Origin: Coniochaeta sp. PMI_546
Lineage: Eukaryota; Ascomycota; Sordariomycetes; Coniochaetales; Coniochaetaceae
Direction of reading: 5' to 3'
Length of the DNA: 64,000 nucleotides
Assembly: GCA_021432605.1 (NCBI GenBank)
Contig: MU271150.1
Coordinates: 744,001 to 808,000, forward strand
The translations under genes were made by a program, and so were the position numbers. This document shows, piece after piece, positions 32,756-44,323 of the stretch. The notes beneath the pieces were generated by a model. That model ran no database searches. It worked only from the letters and a program-made list of their open reading frames with translations, and had not been told where the DNA came from. Position 1 is the stretch's first letter, and each line of letters starts with the position of its first letter.

Positions 32756-34579
32756 ATGGCTTCTCGAAGAGTTGCCAACCTCCTCCTCCTCAGACGAACT
32801 CAACCCAGTCTCATCTCCCAGACATCACAACTATCGAAATCATACAGACACATACCACGATCCGCTAGGATGTCTACTATCGCTACCTTCAAGGTGCCCA
32901 AGGTGGCTAATGAGCCAAACGTGAGCCCGCCTGATAAGCATAGATAACGGTAACAATGTTAACATCTGGCATAGCATCATTACGCAAAGGGGTCAGCACA
33001 GCGAGAAGGCCTCACGGCAGCAATAGAAGCCTTCCAGAAGAGAGGGGCGTTGGAGGTGCCACTCGTCATTGGCGGAAGGGAGATCAAGACCTCTTCGACA
33101 GGAACACAGTTCAATCCGGCCGACCACAAGACTCCGGTTGCGAAATATTCACAGGCGAGCCCACAAGACATCAACAATGCTATCGATGCGGCTCTCGCTG
33201 CCAAGCCGGAGTGGGAGTCTCTCCCCTTCGCAGACCGGGCCGCCATCTTTCTCAAGGCAGCTGACCTGATCAGCACGAAATACCGCTACGACATAATGGC
33301 GGCCACGATGCTGGGCCAGGGCAAGAACGCATGGCAGGCCGAGATCGACACCGCCGCGGAGCTTTGCGACTTCCTGCGGTTCAACGTCCAGTACGCTGAG
33401 GAGCTCTACGCACAACAGCCTGCCCATAACTCTCCCGGCGTATGGAACCGGGTTGAGTACCGGCCGCTGGAGGGATTTGTCTACGCCGTCTCACCGTTCA
33501 ACTTCACGGCTATTGCTGGCAATCTCCCTGGCGCCCCGGCACTGCTAGGAAACGTGGTGGTCTGGAAGCCAAGCGACTCTGCCATAGCAAGCAACTGGCT
33601 GCTCTACAACATCTTGATCGAGGCCGGTCTGCCCAAGAACGTCATCCAGTTCGTACCAGGCAACCCAAAAGAAGTGACCAAGGCAGTCCTAGCCCACAGG
33701 CAATTCGCCGCTCTGCACTACACAGGTAGCACAGCCGTGTTCCGAAAACTATTCAGCCAGATCGGCGCCGGCGTCGGCGAGGGCCGATACATCGGCTACC
33801 CGCGCATCGTCGGCGAGACGGGCGGCAAGAACTTCCATCTCATCCACTCATCCGCGGATCTCGAGAACGCGGTGATCCAAACCGTGCGAGGCGCATTCGA
33901 ATACCAAGGACAGAAGTGTAGCGCCACGTCGAGGGTATACGTCCCAGCCTCGATCTGGCCGAAGTTCAAGACCCGTCTCGTCGAGGAGACGGAGAAACTC
34001 CGCGTCGGCGCGCCATGGGATCACCAGAACTTCATTGGACCTGTCATTCACGAGCCGTCATTCAAGAAACTGTCCGGCGTCATCGACGCCGCCAAGGACG
34101 ACTCTGAGCTCGAGCTCCTCACGGGAGGCAAATACGACGGCTCGAAGGGCTACTTCATTCATCCCACCATCTACCAGACGACTAACCCGCAGCACAAGCT
34201 GCTATCAACCGAGCTCTTCGGCCCCATCCTGACTGTCTATGTCTACGACGACAGCACCGACCCCGTCGGCGCTTTCTCGTCTACATGCGAGCTGATCGAC
34301 AAGACCGGCGAGTACGGGCTTACGGGCTCGATATTCGCGGCTGACCGGGCGGCGGTGCGGTTTGCGGAGGACAAGCTGAGGAACTCGGCGGGTAACTTTT
34401 ACATCAACTGTAAGAGCACGGGTGCCGTGGTCGGCCAGCAGCCGTTTGGTGGAGGACGGGCGAGCGGGACGAACGATAAGGCCGGAAGTATCAACTTGCT
34501 TGGGAGGTTTGTGAGCATGAGGAGCATCAAGGAGGAGTTTAATGCTACCACGAAGGTGCTTTATCCTAGCAATGAGTAG
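32756..34579 (+). CDS. put2: Delta-1-pyrroline-5-carboxylate dehydrogenase, mitochondrial
   Basis: Two exons, 32756-32920 and 32975-34579, with a 54-bp intron, giving 589 residues. The N-terminus (MASRRVANLLLLRRTQ, to about residue 39) is a clear mitochondrial presequence. The aldehyde dehydrogenase fold shows LVIGGREIKTSST, YAVSPFNFTAIAGNLPGAPA, VWKPSDSA, FTGS-like ALHYTGSTAVFRKL, VGETGGKNFHLI (Glu336) and the catalytic cysteine in YQGQKCSATSRVYVP (Cys370). Together with PFGGGRASGTNDKAGS this is the P5CDH subfamily. The enzyme oxidises glutamate-semialdehyde/P5C to glutamate with NAD, the second step of proline use (PUT2 in yeast, prnC in Aspergillus). An internal Met at residue 39 could yield a form without presequence. 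Proline oxidase is not next to it. Confidence 0.95.
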
Positions 34580-35546
34580 GGGTAGAAAGAGCAAGGAGGT
34601 GTGATGTGATGTGGCTGTTTGAGGTCACATGGAACGTGGTGACGATAAGATATCACCATGCAAGTTCGAGCACGATAATGAAGTATCTCGTTTTTAAAGT
34701 TGGCAACCTACGAGTTAGATACCTATTTAGTAAGCTCAATCGGTCACAACCCTATATAATTCTCTTGAGGCGATCTGCCACTACAGTGGACTGTCTGGTT
34801 AGCCGTCCACGTTACATAAGTATTTACCCAACGATATCCGCCTTCATCTAGATACATCCTCGGACCGAACCCGCCGGCGTGTCAGGTGTGTGTACGTGCG
34901 AGTCGACGTTGTTGATCCAATGATCGACGTGCGTGTTAGCTTTGATTCGTGAAGGGTCGAGGAGGCTGAGTCGCTTTGCCATCAACACACTGATACCCCT
35001 AACCCTGAGAATTTCTTGGACACGATCTTTCCGGGAAGGGGAACTCTTAGCCAAATCGAAGCTGTCCAATGAAAGGCGCACGTGGTCGCGTGCCTCTTCC
35101 TTACACCACCCCGAGTTCACGACCATGTGTGCTCAAGTGTTTCCCAAGGCCTGCCACCAGCCTGCGCAATGTGCACGCGACAGAAATGCAGAAAAGATCC
35201 CTACCCCTGCTCGACTTTCCCTGGCGAGCGGGAGGAAGTGACAGTTCCCCCACCAGATTCTCGTTAGATATCAGGAGCTTCGAGGGCCTGGTCTCGACCT
35301 CAGCTCTTCCCTCTTCACACTTCTTCTGTCGTGTTGCTTTCAGTCTCTGCTGTCTACCACTGTTTCTATCATCAACAAGTGTTATCAATCTGCGCTATTG
35401 CTTGATTTGTGTTCTTGCGAGGCTATACTCTGGCTTCGATTCCCAAGGTTAGGGACCGCATCACGCAATTCAGCCTCTAATCACAATTGCAATACGCCAC
35501 CACGCTTATCTGTTTCTCTTGAGCGGAGTTCTACAGCATAGCCGGT
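34580..35546. promoter_or_regulatory. Intergenic region and probable long 5' leader of the bHLH gene
   Basis: About 970 bp. The last 300 bp are pyrimidine-rich (for example CACTTCTTCTGTCGTG) and contain several short upstream frames, as is common for fungal regulatory genes with long leaders. No distinct gene is supported. Confidence 0.45.
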
Positions 35547-36745
35547 ATGCCTCGACCAGTTTTTCCGCCTACGCCGGGATCTTCGACGGACATCAAAGGT
35601 GCAGACGGGATCAAGCAGCTCGACACATTACAGATGACGTTCGTGCTGCCGGAGCCTGCCCTAGCGGTAGCGGACACCAGCCAACAGCACACACCTACGG
35701 AGGAGATCACGCCTGCCAAACCCGCATACACGCAACCGAGCGAGACCGTTAAGTCCCGGAGGCGGTCCTCGGCCACACAGCCGCCCAAGGACCAATTCGC
35801 CCTTCCACCACCGCCTACGCGCTCACGCAAGATCATACAGATGAAGCCCCGTCCACAGGAAGACCCGAGCTCCAACACCGCCAGGAATGCTACCGCCTCC
35901 AAAGCTAATGCTGGGAGTGCCGGGACCCCGGCTGCTGCCTCTGCCGGGAACAAGAGGAAACAGCCCTCTTCTTCGAGTGCCGCGGGCCGGAAAATCGCCA
36001 GAAAGACAGCGCACAGCCTTATCGAGCGACGCCGCAGGTCCAAGATGAACGAGGAGTTTGCGCTGCTGAAGAGCATGATCCCTGCTTGCTCGGGAGAGAT
36101 GCATAAGCTCGCTATCCTGCAGGTTAGTCATGCCAATGACGGCCCTGGCCATCTACAACTGGATGGAAAACTGACTTTCGACAGGCGTCCATAGAATATG
36201 TCCGATATCTGGAGGACTGCGTTGCCAAACTGAAGGCCCGACATACGGAGTCAGATCTCAGCCAAGACGACGGTGACGTGCCTTCTCGATATACTGACGA
36301 GCCTTTCCGTCATCAGCAAAATCTCCAGGACCTAGAAGAGGAGACGTCGCCTGACGTTGAGATGGAGGGATCAGACATACCCTCACCAGCACTCACGGCG
36401 ACTCACTCTCGCTCGCAGCAACCCTCCGTCTCGCCTGTAATACTGGCCCAGGATACGCAGTCGCGCAATAACTCGCAATCGTCCGCGTCGACGGACTATC
36501 GTTACTATGATTATAACGTGTCCGCATCGACGTCGCCGGCATTCGGACCACAGGCATACCACTACGCTCACAGCGTGCACTCTGCTTCTGGGTCGACACT
36601 GACTAGTCCGGCTCTAGCTCCTCAAGGAGATATGGATCAAGAAGCTACTGCCGCGCTTCTGATGTTAAATCAGAGCGATCGGAGAGGAACGAATGGAAGC
36701 TCCGCGGGACGGGGTATGAGCGTGCGTGATCTGCTATCGACTTGA
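35547..36745 (+). CDS. bHLH transcription factor
   Basis: Two exons, 35547-36122 and 36185-36745, giving 378 residues. A Pro/Ser-rich N-terminal half leads into the basic region and helix 1 (KIARKTAHSLIERRRRSKMN, from residue 149). The loop (MIPACSGEMHKL) and helix 2 (AILQASIEYVRYLEDCVAKL) follow. The intron falls inside helix 2, after AILQ. The basic motif has the His, Glu and Arg residues used for E-box (CANNTG) contacts. An acidic stretch (LEEETSPDVEMEG), Ser/Tyr-rich segments and a short C-terminal motif (GMSVRDLLST) follow. It should be nuclear and bind DNA as a dimer. Target genes cannot be told from sequence. Confidence 0.88.
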
Positions 36746-38089
36746 AAGATTGCTGTGGAACAATTGCAACTTGAAGTCATGACATGACTTTCACATCCCA
36801 AGCTACGTCAGGATGAACATCTACATGCTGTCCCATCCGCGAATTGTGCTATCCAGCCCTGGCCTCACTTGGCCCACACTGACATGGCTAAGCCAAGAGG
36901 CCAAAGCGAGTACACATCATAGCAAGAAAATGCATCTCTGGAAGTGGCCTCATCTTACTGGCCATCATCAAAGGCAATGGCTCGAGCAGCAAAACTGCCG
37001 TTGGGGTTTTTTGACCGGCTCCCATCTGGACCACGCGCGAGCTGGGACAGACAAAACATCTGGCGGCAGAACTTCGCACGATGATCTACGTTTATGGGCC
37101 TATTGTCAGCTTTTAGCACGATGGGCAGGGGACCCGGAAGAGCGGTTTCGCGATGGATATGTGAACCATTATATCGAACAGCGAGCATGGCAGATTGTCC
37201 CCAGGTCTTGTATGGTATCAGCACTACAGAATGGGACGATGGAACGATTTGTTTCGCTGGATGCGCAGCTTTGAGGATTACGTTGAGTTTCACTCAATCG
37301 AGATCGTACGAGGGGGTCTGTTTGGCTGTATCAGAGCGTCGAAAATCGACTGTTGCGGGATCGACAACCCATGTTCTTCACGTGACATCGTCACTTACAA
37401 GACAAAAGCTCTGTTGTGTTTTATAGACGTTAGGCAAGGATGGTATCTATACTCATTTCGCGTCGGAGTAGCGAGGCGTCCAAGTATATAAACACGTTGT
37501 CCGTTGTCCTCGTTCTCAGTTCTCTCCTCGCCATCAAGCAACAGCCAAACATCGGGTGCCAGTCTTCACTTCTTGCCTGCAGGTTCAGCGACCTCTTATA
37601 GACTTGTTAGCCAGCAGCGCCGGCGTGGATAATCGACTAGCTTCCATTTTCTGTTGTTTCTCCAGCTTTCCCGCAAGCCGGCCTCGGGAAAGCGTTCAGG
37701 ATCTTGCCCCTGAATACTCTTCCTCTCGCGACCTTCCAGCCTACACCGGACCTGAACTAGACCCGGAGAAGGACGCTCATTACCACCCAGACCTCGCCGT
37801 ACCTAGATACCTACCAGCCAATCTTCCAGTCAATTACTCCGTCAACTTTGTCACCCTCGACCCTCCCGGGTTCGAACCACCGCCTTATTACCCAGGTCTC
37901 ACCAAGCAACATTCTCTCGTCGACACACTCAAGCCCAAGCCTCTTCGTCTAGTTCGAACCTCACGAAAGAAGAAACCGCCGGTCTTTTACTCTCATAACT
38001 CCCGGACCCTCTTTCAAAGCACTACCTATATAACACTCGAGGATACCTCCGGCTCATCAACAGCACTAAGTAGCAGCTCACCCACCAAT
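36746..38089. other. Intergenic region containing a long ATG-less open frame
   Basis: About 1.3 kb. The first part (36746-37500) shows a 153-codon frame (36813-37274) without family features, which I do not accept as a gene. From 37556 to 38089 a frame is open in phase with the next gene but contains no ATG (see findings); it is most simply a 5' leader. Confidence 0.45.
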
Positions 38090-38906
38090 ATGTCTACCGT
38101 ACCAGCCATGCCAAAGGTTGCGCCCACCCTTCCCAGCGGCCCGCGGCCCGGAGGTGCCTCCTCTCCGTCCAAGGATGAGATCCTCGCTGATCTGAGACGC
38201 CAGGTAAGTGCTCTCTTATTCTTTGGACCTGTCCGTCCACAGACATGATAATTTCCACCCACTACGAGACTCCCATAACTTCTGCAAAGCATGGCTCTCA
38301 CATCCGCTAATACCTATCCTCTAAAAGCTCGACGACTCAGCCTCAGACGTCGGCTCATCCGTCAGCTCCCGCGGCGGCCGTCGCAGGCGCAGGCGGAACA
38401 ACAAGGCTCTCGCCGCGACAGGCGGGCTGGCCCAGCCGGCCATCCTGCCCAGACTGGCGGAAACCAAGCCGGTGCGACTCCAGCTCGGGCTGAACCTCGA
38501 TGTCGAGCTCGAGCTCAAGGCCAGGCTTCAAGGCGATGTTTCGCTCACCCTGCTGTGAGTGTCCAGACCCCCCTCCTCCTCCTACACCCCCCAAAGTCGA
38601 TTGGTGGGCGACAGGTGGCTGACAATGGCCGGCTCACACAGCCAATGAATAAACAGAGTCGAGAAGAAAAAGACGCCTCGGATGTCGACTGAGCTGAAAC
38701 CTAGCCTGGGCGGGGTTGTTGAGGTGGTAGAGCTGTTCTACATGCGCATCGGCACTCTGCGGTTTCGGCAGCGGTGGGTTGATCGTGAGGTCAGTCCGTC
38801 TCTGACGGCGACCGCTGCTCTTGGGATTGCTGCTGGCGGCTTTCTTCTCGGGTACCTGGTGTCGAGCTTGCTGAGGTCAACGGATGCTTCTTTCCCTTGG
38901 GTGTGA
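38090..38906 (+). CDS. Small basic protein with a C-terminal membrane helix, function unknown
   Basis: Three exons: 38090-38203, 38328-38554 and 38657-38906, giving 196 residues. It starts MSTVPAMPKVAPTLPSGPRP, then KDEILADLRRQLDDSASDV, a basic run (RGGRRRRRRNNK), and an ordered patch (LPRLAETKPVRLQLGLNLDV, ELELKARLQGDVSLTLL). Without the last splice the frame would stop right after SLTLL, giving a 113-residue protein. With it, a canonical GTGAGT/AACAG intron of 102 bp joins a frame running through FYMRIGTLRFRQRWVDREV to one hydrophobic helix (TAALGIAAGGFLLGYLVSSL), suggesting a tail anchor. I favour the spliced form but the last exon is uncertain. No function is known to me. Confidence 0.6.
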
Positions 38907-39299
38907 TACTGGGAACCCTTGTATATGTACTTCGGAGTTGTGGCGTTTGGGTAACATCTACCTTGTATTGGGAATTCAATGAGCTTCCGAGCAGAGACAC
39001 GGCATGTACTTGTTCAGGTGATGCTTCGGCTGTTCCTTCCTTATTTCTCTGACTCGTACCTTCTCGCTCTTGCGTTTTACAAATCTGGATCTCCGTAGTC
39101 AACAAAACTTCGTTGAGATGGCAGGAGCGCTCCATTTCGATTTAGGCAGATTCCTGGGACTAGAGTATCCCCATTGAGGTGTTCATCAGCAGAGGCTTGT
39201 CCCCAATACAACTCTCCTTAACTTGTCGTTCGTCTCAGCCATGATCTTAGGCAATAGTCAGCCATTAGATCCAAGATAACTGCATGAAATCTACGTGCA
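38907..39299. other. Short intergenic region before MSH5
   Basis: 393 bp. It should include the MSH5 promoter. No clear meiotic factor site was identified. Confidence 0.5.
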
Positions 39300-42238
39300 A
39301 TGTCATCTCTACCGTCGTCTCGCCATGGCGGACTGTCCCCGGCAGAGAATCAGGATAAAGAAGACATAGTGAGCGAGGTAATCATGGCCATCGAGATGAA
39401 GGATAACAACACCATTGGCTGTGCATACTACACCACGGTTGAGGAGACCCTCTTCCTCCAAGAAGACATTCCCATGGCGGGCATCGAGATCGTCGAGACG
39501 CTCCTCATCCAGGCGCAGCCGACAACCGTCATCATCAATAATCGTGCTGCTACCAGGATGGCTGACTATCTAGAGGCTCATGCACAAGATCTAGAAGGAA
39601 GCCAAGGTAAGAGAAGCCTCGGCGACAAGTTTGATTCGATGTAAGATACTGACGACATATGGCGTATAGCTGGAGGAGGACTGAACGGTGTCTACATCCT
39701 GCGAACTGTCGGCGCTTCGGACTTCAATCCCAACAACGGGCAGCAGAAGCTGGCCGGTCTCGACTCCAAGATATTTGGAGAGCAGTCAACCATACTCACT
39801 GCTGTTGCTGAGCCAGGGGCTGACGACGAGGTCGGAGAGATGGATACCACCAACCAGAGCAAGCTCATACGTCTGTCTACCGTCATCAATCTCGAGAGCC
39901 GTCTTTCAGTAAGCTGACCTCACCATTCCTCGCCGTCCTGACATTGTGGTCCTAACATGGTTGACAGATTGGCTGTGCTGGAGCGGTGCTCAACGAGCTC
40001 CAGCGACGAAGAGTCGTCGAGTTTCTCCCGGACGACCCAGGCGGAGAGTTCGCATTCTGTGTCAAGCGTATCACAATGTTCAGACCGGGTAACTCAATGT
40101 TCGTCAACGCCGATACTCTGGTCTCCCTGCAGATTCTCGGCTCTGAACACCACCCGAACAGCCAGATGCAGGGACCCGACAAGTCAAAGCAGGGAGACAA
40201 AGAGGACTTGTCAGTCTACGGGCTGGTCAAGGCTCTGGCTTGCACTTCCCAGGGAAAGGCGAGGCTCAGACAGATGTTCATTCGCCCGAGCAATGACCTC
40301 GTGCTGATCCGCGAACGGCATCGCAGCACCTCAGTCTTCCTTCGGCCCGAGAATAGGGCTGTTCTCGAAGATATCACAAGAATGCTGAGGAAAGTCAAGG
40401 ACATCAAGGGGCCCATCGCCAATCTCAGGAAGGGTGTGCATCAGACGACAGGGGCTCAAGGAGTGAAGAGCGGTGTATGGCTGACTTTGTTGCAGTTCGC
40501 TCATGCTGTGATCGAACTTTGCAGTTTGATTCATGACCTGGCTAGGGCGCAATCTCTTGATATCATCTCAAGGGCAAGCGTCCCTCTCCTTCCAAGGATG
40601 TCTTAATCGTCCTCTGCTAACGTAATGCAGATCCTAACTGGGACAGATCCTCGCGGAATCCGTGATGTCGGAGAGATGATATCCACACACATTGACTTCG
40701 AAAAGTCTGTCGAAGCTCAGCGGACGACCGTCAAATGGGGCATTGACGCCGGGCTCGACGACATGAAGCATCTATTCGACGGACTCGAGGACATACTCGC
40801 ACAAGTCAGAGTCAGGTTAGTGCAAGTCATGCCCGACTGGGCTCGTGAGCACCTTGTCAACTGCATCTTCTATCCTCAGCTTGGCTTTCTCGTCGCCGTG
40901 AATTTGGACCCACAAACCGGGAAGGGCGTGTATCAAGGCGAAGGCCTCCCCGACGATGACTGGGTAATGATGTTCACGAACGGTGGTCTCGTTCTCTACA
41001 AGACGCGTATGATGAGCGAGTTGGATGCCACATATGGCGATCCGTATGGGCGGCTGGTTGGTACGTGTGCACACATGATCCTTCTTTCGACCTCGAGTTA
41101 ACAGCCAAAAGACAGGGAGATCGAAATTGTACATCAGCTGGGTGTTAGAGTGCTAGAGCATGCGGAAAGTCTGACCACAGCATCAGACTTGTTCGGCGAG
41201 CTCGACAGTCTCATCGCCCTGGCAATGGTAGCGGAGAAGTACCAGTGGACAGCACCAAAGATGACATTGTCGAACACAATCGACATCCGAGAGGGACGCC
41301 ATCCCCTCCAAGAACTTGTCACACCTTCTTTTATTGCCAATGACTGCCAGATATCTGGCGGTCTTGGATTAGACTCGGAAGCAAATGAGGAAGTCCCATC
41401 TCCTGAGGAGCAAGAGGGACTAGGTCCCAGCATGCTCATCTTAACGGGTCCAAACCACTCAGGCAAGAGTGTATACCTCAAACAGGTTGCCCTCATCGTC
41501 TACCTCGCCCACGTCGGCAGCTATGTTCCAGCGGACCACGCAGTGATCGGCCTGACTGACAAGATCCTGACACGAATTTCGACCCGGGAGAGCATGGCTC
41601 GAAGCGAGAGCGCATTCGCAATCGACCTCAGGCAAGCCGCCTTCTCGATCAACCACACAACCCGGCGGAGTCTCGTGTTAGTCGACGAATTCGGCAAAGG
41701 CACCAATGCCGCTGACGGTGCCGGACTGATGACCGCCCTGCTGGACCACTTTCTCAACCTCGCTGAAGACCGACCCAAAGTCATCGTCGCCACCCACTTC
41801 CACGAGATCTTCGAGAACAACTTTCTAGCCGATGACAGAGGCCTCGCCTTCGCGCACATGGAAGTCCGCGTCGACACAGAAGCTGTTGACACCGATGACC
41901 AGGTGACGTACCTCTTCCGGCTGATGCCGGGGAGGAGTACATCCAGTTACGGGTGCAGATGTGCAGCCATGAACGGCGTCGACGAGGCAGTGGTCGAGAG
42001 AGCGGAGGCTCTGACCCTTCTGCTGGCACGGAACGAGGACCTGCAAGCTGCGTGTGCGAAGCTGGCTCCGGCGGAAGAGCGAAGGCTGGAGGAGGCGGAG
42101 CTCATTGCTAGACGATTCGTTGAGATGGATATTGTGGTGCCGCAACCTCGGCGGGCTGGAGTGAGGGCGACTGAGGTTGGGTCTGTGAGGGCGATGTTGA
42201 AGGAGTTGCTTGCCAGTGGTGGGGGTGTGGAAGGTTGA
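39300..42238 (+). CDS. msh5: Meiotic MutS homologue MSH5
   Basis: Five exons: 39300-39606, 39670-39908, 39968-40573, 40631-41060 and 41112-42238, giving 902 residues. The N-terminal connector region starts at MAIEMKDNNTIGCAYY; unlike MSH2/3/6 there is no mismatch-binding domain I. The core clamp region includes GCAGAVLNELQRRRV. The ATPase has Walker A TGPNHSGKSVYLKQ (about 639-652), the signature SRxSxRESMARSESAFAIDL-like block, Walker B SLVLVDEFGKGTNAADGAGL (Asp719, Glu720) and ATHFHEIF. GKSVYLKQ and EFGKGT with ADGAGL match MSH5. With MSH4 it forms the MutS-gamma clamp that stabilises meiotic recombination intermediates and promotes crossovers, so the ATPase is expected to be active. The third intron appears to have a GC donor (see findings). 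Confidence 0.9.
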
Positions 42239-42985
42239 TGCTGGCACTGATGCTGTGTTGATATGAATGTGGAAGGAGTGATGAGACCGACGGACTCCCC
42301 GTGGCGATACACCCGTGCGCAAGGCGCAGCTCTTCATCCGGGCTTGTCCCAAATGCTTGCACCGCAGAATTTGTTGAGGCTAAAATTGCAGTGAAACCAA
42401 TCACAACACTGTACAGTCTCGGGGACCTGATGTTGACGATGTTTCGCTCTTGAGACATTATGATGGACGGTCCACAGGTGTGCTTGTGTTTTGGTTTCGA
42501 GTCCGTAACTCAAGGCTTCGGAGGTGTGAGCCTGTGATGAAGGTTAGCTATGCGGTCATTCTAGATGTTCATGCAGAGGGATATGGGAGATGAAGGAATG
42601 CTGATGGCGTAAAAAAGGCAGAAGCGTGAAGGATAGTGCCCCAAGGGGTCACTATGGCATCGTTCAAAGTCAAGAGGCCGTATGAGGACAACATTGTTCA
42701 ATTGCTTCCCTCGTATGCTACGGCCGTCATATGGTATCCCTTGTACATGCCCCTGTCCGCCTCGACCGGACGATTCCAACGGTCGTTCAGCCGAGTCGAT
42801 CTTCTCACTCTGCTCCTGTTGTGCACACCCTAACCAGCGCAACGCTATGCCCTATGCCCATGTCCATCCCAAAAACCCCCTACATATTGTGTTTATACAA
42901 AAGAGACCATCCTGGGTCCAACCAGAAGATTAGTCATTAGCTTAGTCATTAGATACCGGAACCCTTTTCATCCCTTCCCTTGGGG
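42239..42985. other. Convergent intergenic region
   Basis: About 750 bp lie between the 3' ends of MSH5 (+) and the CFEM gene (-). Short frames of up to 93 codons show no features. Confidence 0.5.
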
Positions 42986-43747
42986 TCATCTCATCATGAC
43001 CGCGAGAGCCAGGGGCAAGCTGGCCAAGACCCACGAAGTCGTACTTCGCCCAGCTGCGTTTGGTGGCAAGGCAAAGGGACTCGAGTCTGTGGGATCAGAC
43101 TTTGCTGCTCCTTGTGTCGAGGTAGAAGACTGAGTTGCAGCGCGGGTGGGAGAATTTGTTGCTATCGCCAGAGTGGTGGAGGTGGGTGTGCTGTCTGTGG
43201 TGGTAGTGCTGGTGGGCTCATCATCTACTGACGATGTAGTCGAGCTCTCTGTCTCTGCTGCTTCACTTGACGTTGATGTTGTTGCGGCAGAGGTCTTCTT
43301 GCTCTCAGAAGTAGTAAGCGTGGTCTTTGGCGTCGCTTTCGCCGATGTCGTCGACGTCGTCACCGCCTTCGACGTGCTCAAGGGCGGAAGTTTATCGGCA
43401 AAGGTCTGGGCCGTCTCGTCCGCCTCGTCGATCTTAGACTGCGGAATCGCTTTGCCGATAGCCTTGCACACAGATACTAGGGGGGTGGTGAAGGATGCGT
43501 CAAATGTCCTGATCTCGTCCGGGCATTTATAGTACATGCAGACGGCGACATGGTCGAGCAAGTATGATTTTGCCCCTTTGCAGACGCACTTGGCATCGCT
43601 TGTCTCACAGGACTCTGCCTTTACACAGCTTGTTACGCAGGTGGAAAGGGATAACGTGGTGGAAGATGTTGCCTTGACTTGCGTAAAGAAGGAGAGTGTG
43701 ACAACGACCGCGAAAAGGGCGGGCCGTATATGTCTCGCGACGACCAT
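42986..43747 (-). CDS. CFEM-domain cell-surface protein, probably GPI-anchored
   Basis: Single exon, 253 residues. The signal peptide MVVARHIRPALFAVVVTLSF runs to about residue 26. The CFEM domain has eight cysteines at residues 37, 41, 47, 54, 56, 70, 75 and 94. Asp51 lies three residues before Cys54, where CFEM proteins carry the axial haem-iron ligand. A long Ser/Thr-rich stalk (TTSTTSAKATPKTTL and similar) follows. The end has AAGRST before a hydrophobic tail (SWVLASLPLALAVMMR), fitting GPI attachment. The family includes haem/iron scavenging proteins, adhesins and virulence-linked surface proteins. The exact role is not decided by sequence. The ATG at 43747 is the first in frame. Confidence 0.9.
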   Translation of the reverse strand: MVVARHIRPALFAVVVTLSFFTQVKATSSTTLSLSTCVTSCVKAESCETSDAKCVCKGAKSYLLDHVAVCMYYKCPDEIRTFDASFTTPLVSVCKAIGKAIPQSKIDEADETAQTFADKLPPLSTSKAVTTSTTSAKATPKTTLTTSESKKTSAATTSTSSEAAETESSTTSSVDDEPTSTTTTDSTPTSTTLAIATNSPTRAATQSSTSTQGAAKSDPTDSSPFALPPNAAGRSTTSWVLASLPLALAVMMR

Positions 43748-44323
43748 TGTGTGTGTCAAAAATCAACCGGTGCGAAAGAGGGATGACGTCGAGAAGCAAG
43801 GTGAGAGTGAAGAGGTCGACTACCCGGAAACTTGCAATTTAGAGCCTGCTATAACGAGGACATCTTATTGAAGGTAGTATATGAAGACTAGAACCATGGC
43901 AATTGAGATTCAAGAAGGGAGTCAAGAAGGAACACATTCCAGGGAAAGAAAAAGCTGGTCGCGCGGTTTAGGGCAGGCAGTGAGAATGTGTTAAAAGGGA
44001 CGGCTGTGGCTGACGGAGGGTCACCTAGATTTCTCGTCTGTTGATAGTTGAAACATGGCGGGCAGGGGTCTTCAGCCTGTTTAGCTTCGTTGGTGCCACT
44101 CCTTAAATCTGCGGCAGCACACGCCATCCAATCAGATCGTCCCAAGCGCCGGTCGACGTTGGCCAAGGGCCGCTAAGGCGCGACCAGCCACAGCGGAGAA
44201 CCTAGCTGGTAACATGAGGGCGGCCATCACAGCCGGATCACGCTAGAAGCCGTCCATCATCATTTCTCACTGGTGGGTTCACATTCTGGTGATGCGCGTG
44301 CACCGCGACCGTGACTGCCGAGA
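43748..44323. other. Intergenic region
   Basis: 576 bp between two minus-strand genes. It holds the promoter of the CFEM gene and the 3' flank of the acetyltransferase. A short frame at 43888-44166 (-) has no family features. Confidence 0.5.

Noticed and set aside
36813-37274. 153-codon frame after the bHLH gene
   Set aside because: Composition is irregular, there is no recognisable motif and a competing antisense frame of similar length exists.
37860-37885. GGGTTCGAACC sequence resembling a tRNA T-loop
   Set aside because: No acceptor stem, D-arm or anticodon arm can be folded around it; the flanking bases do not pair as a T-stem.
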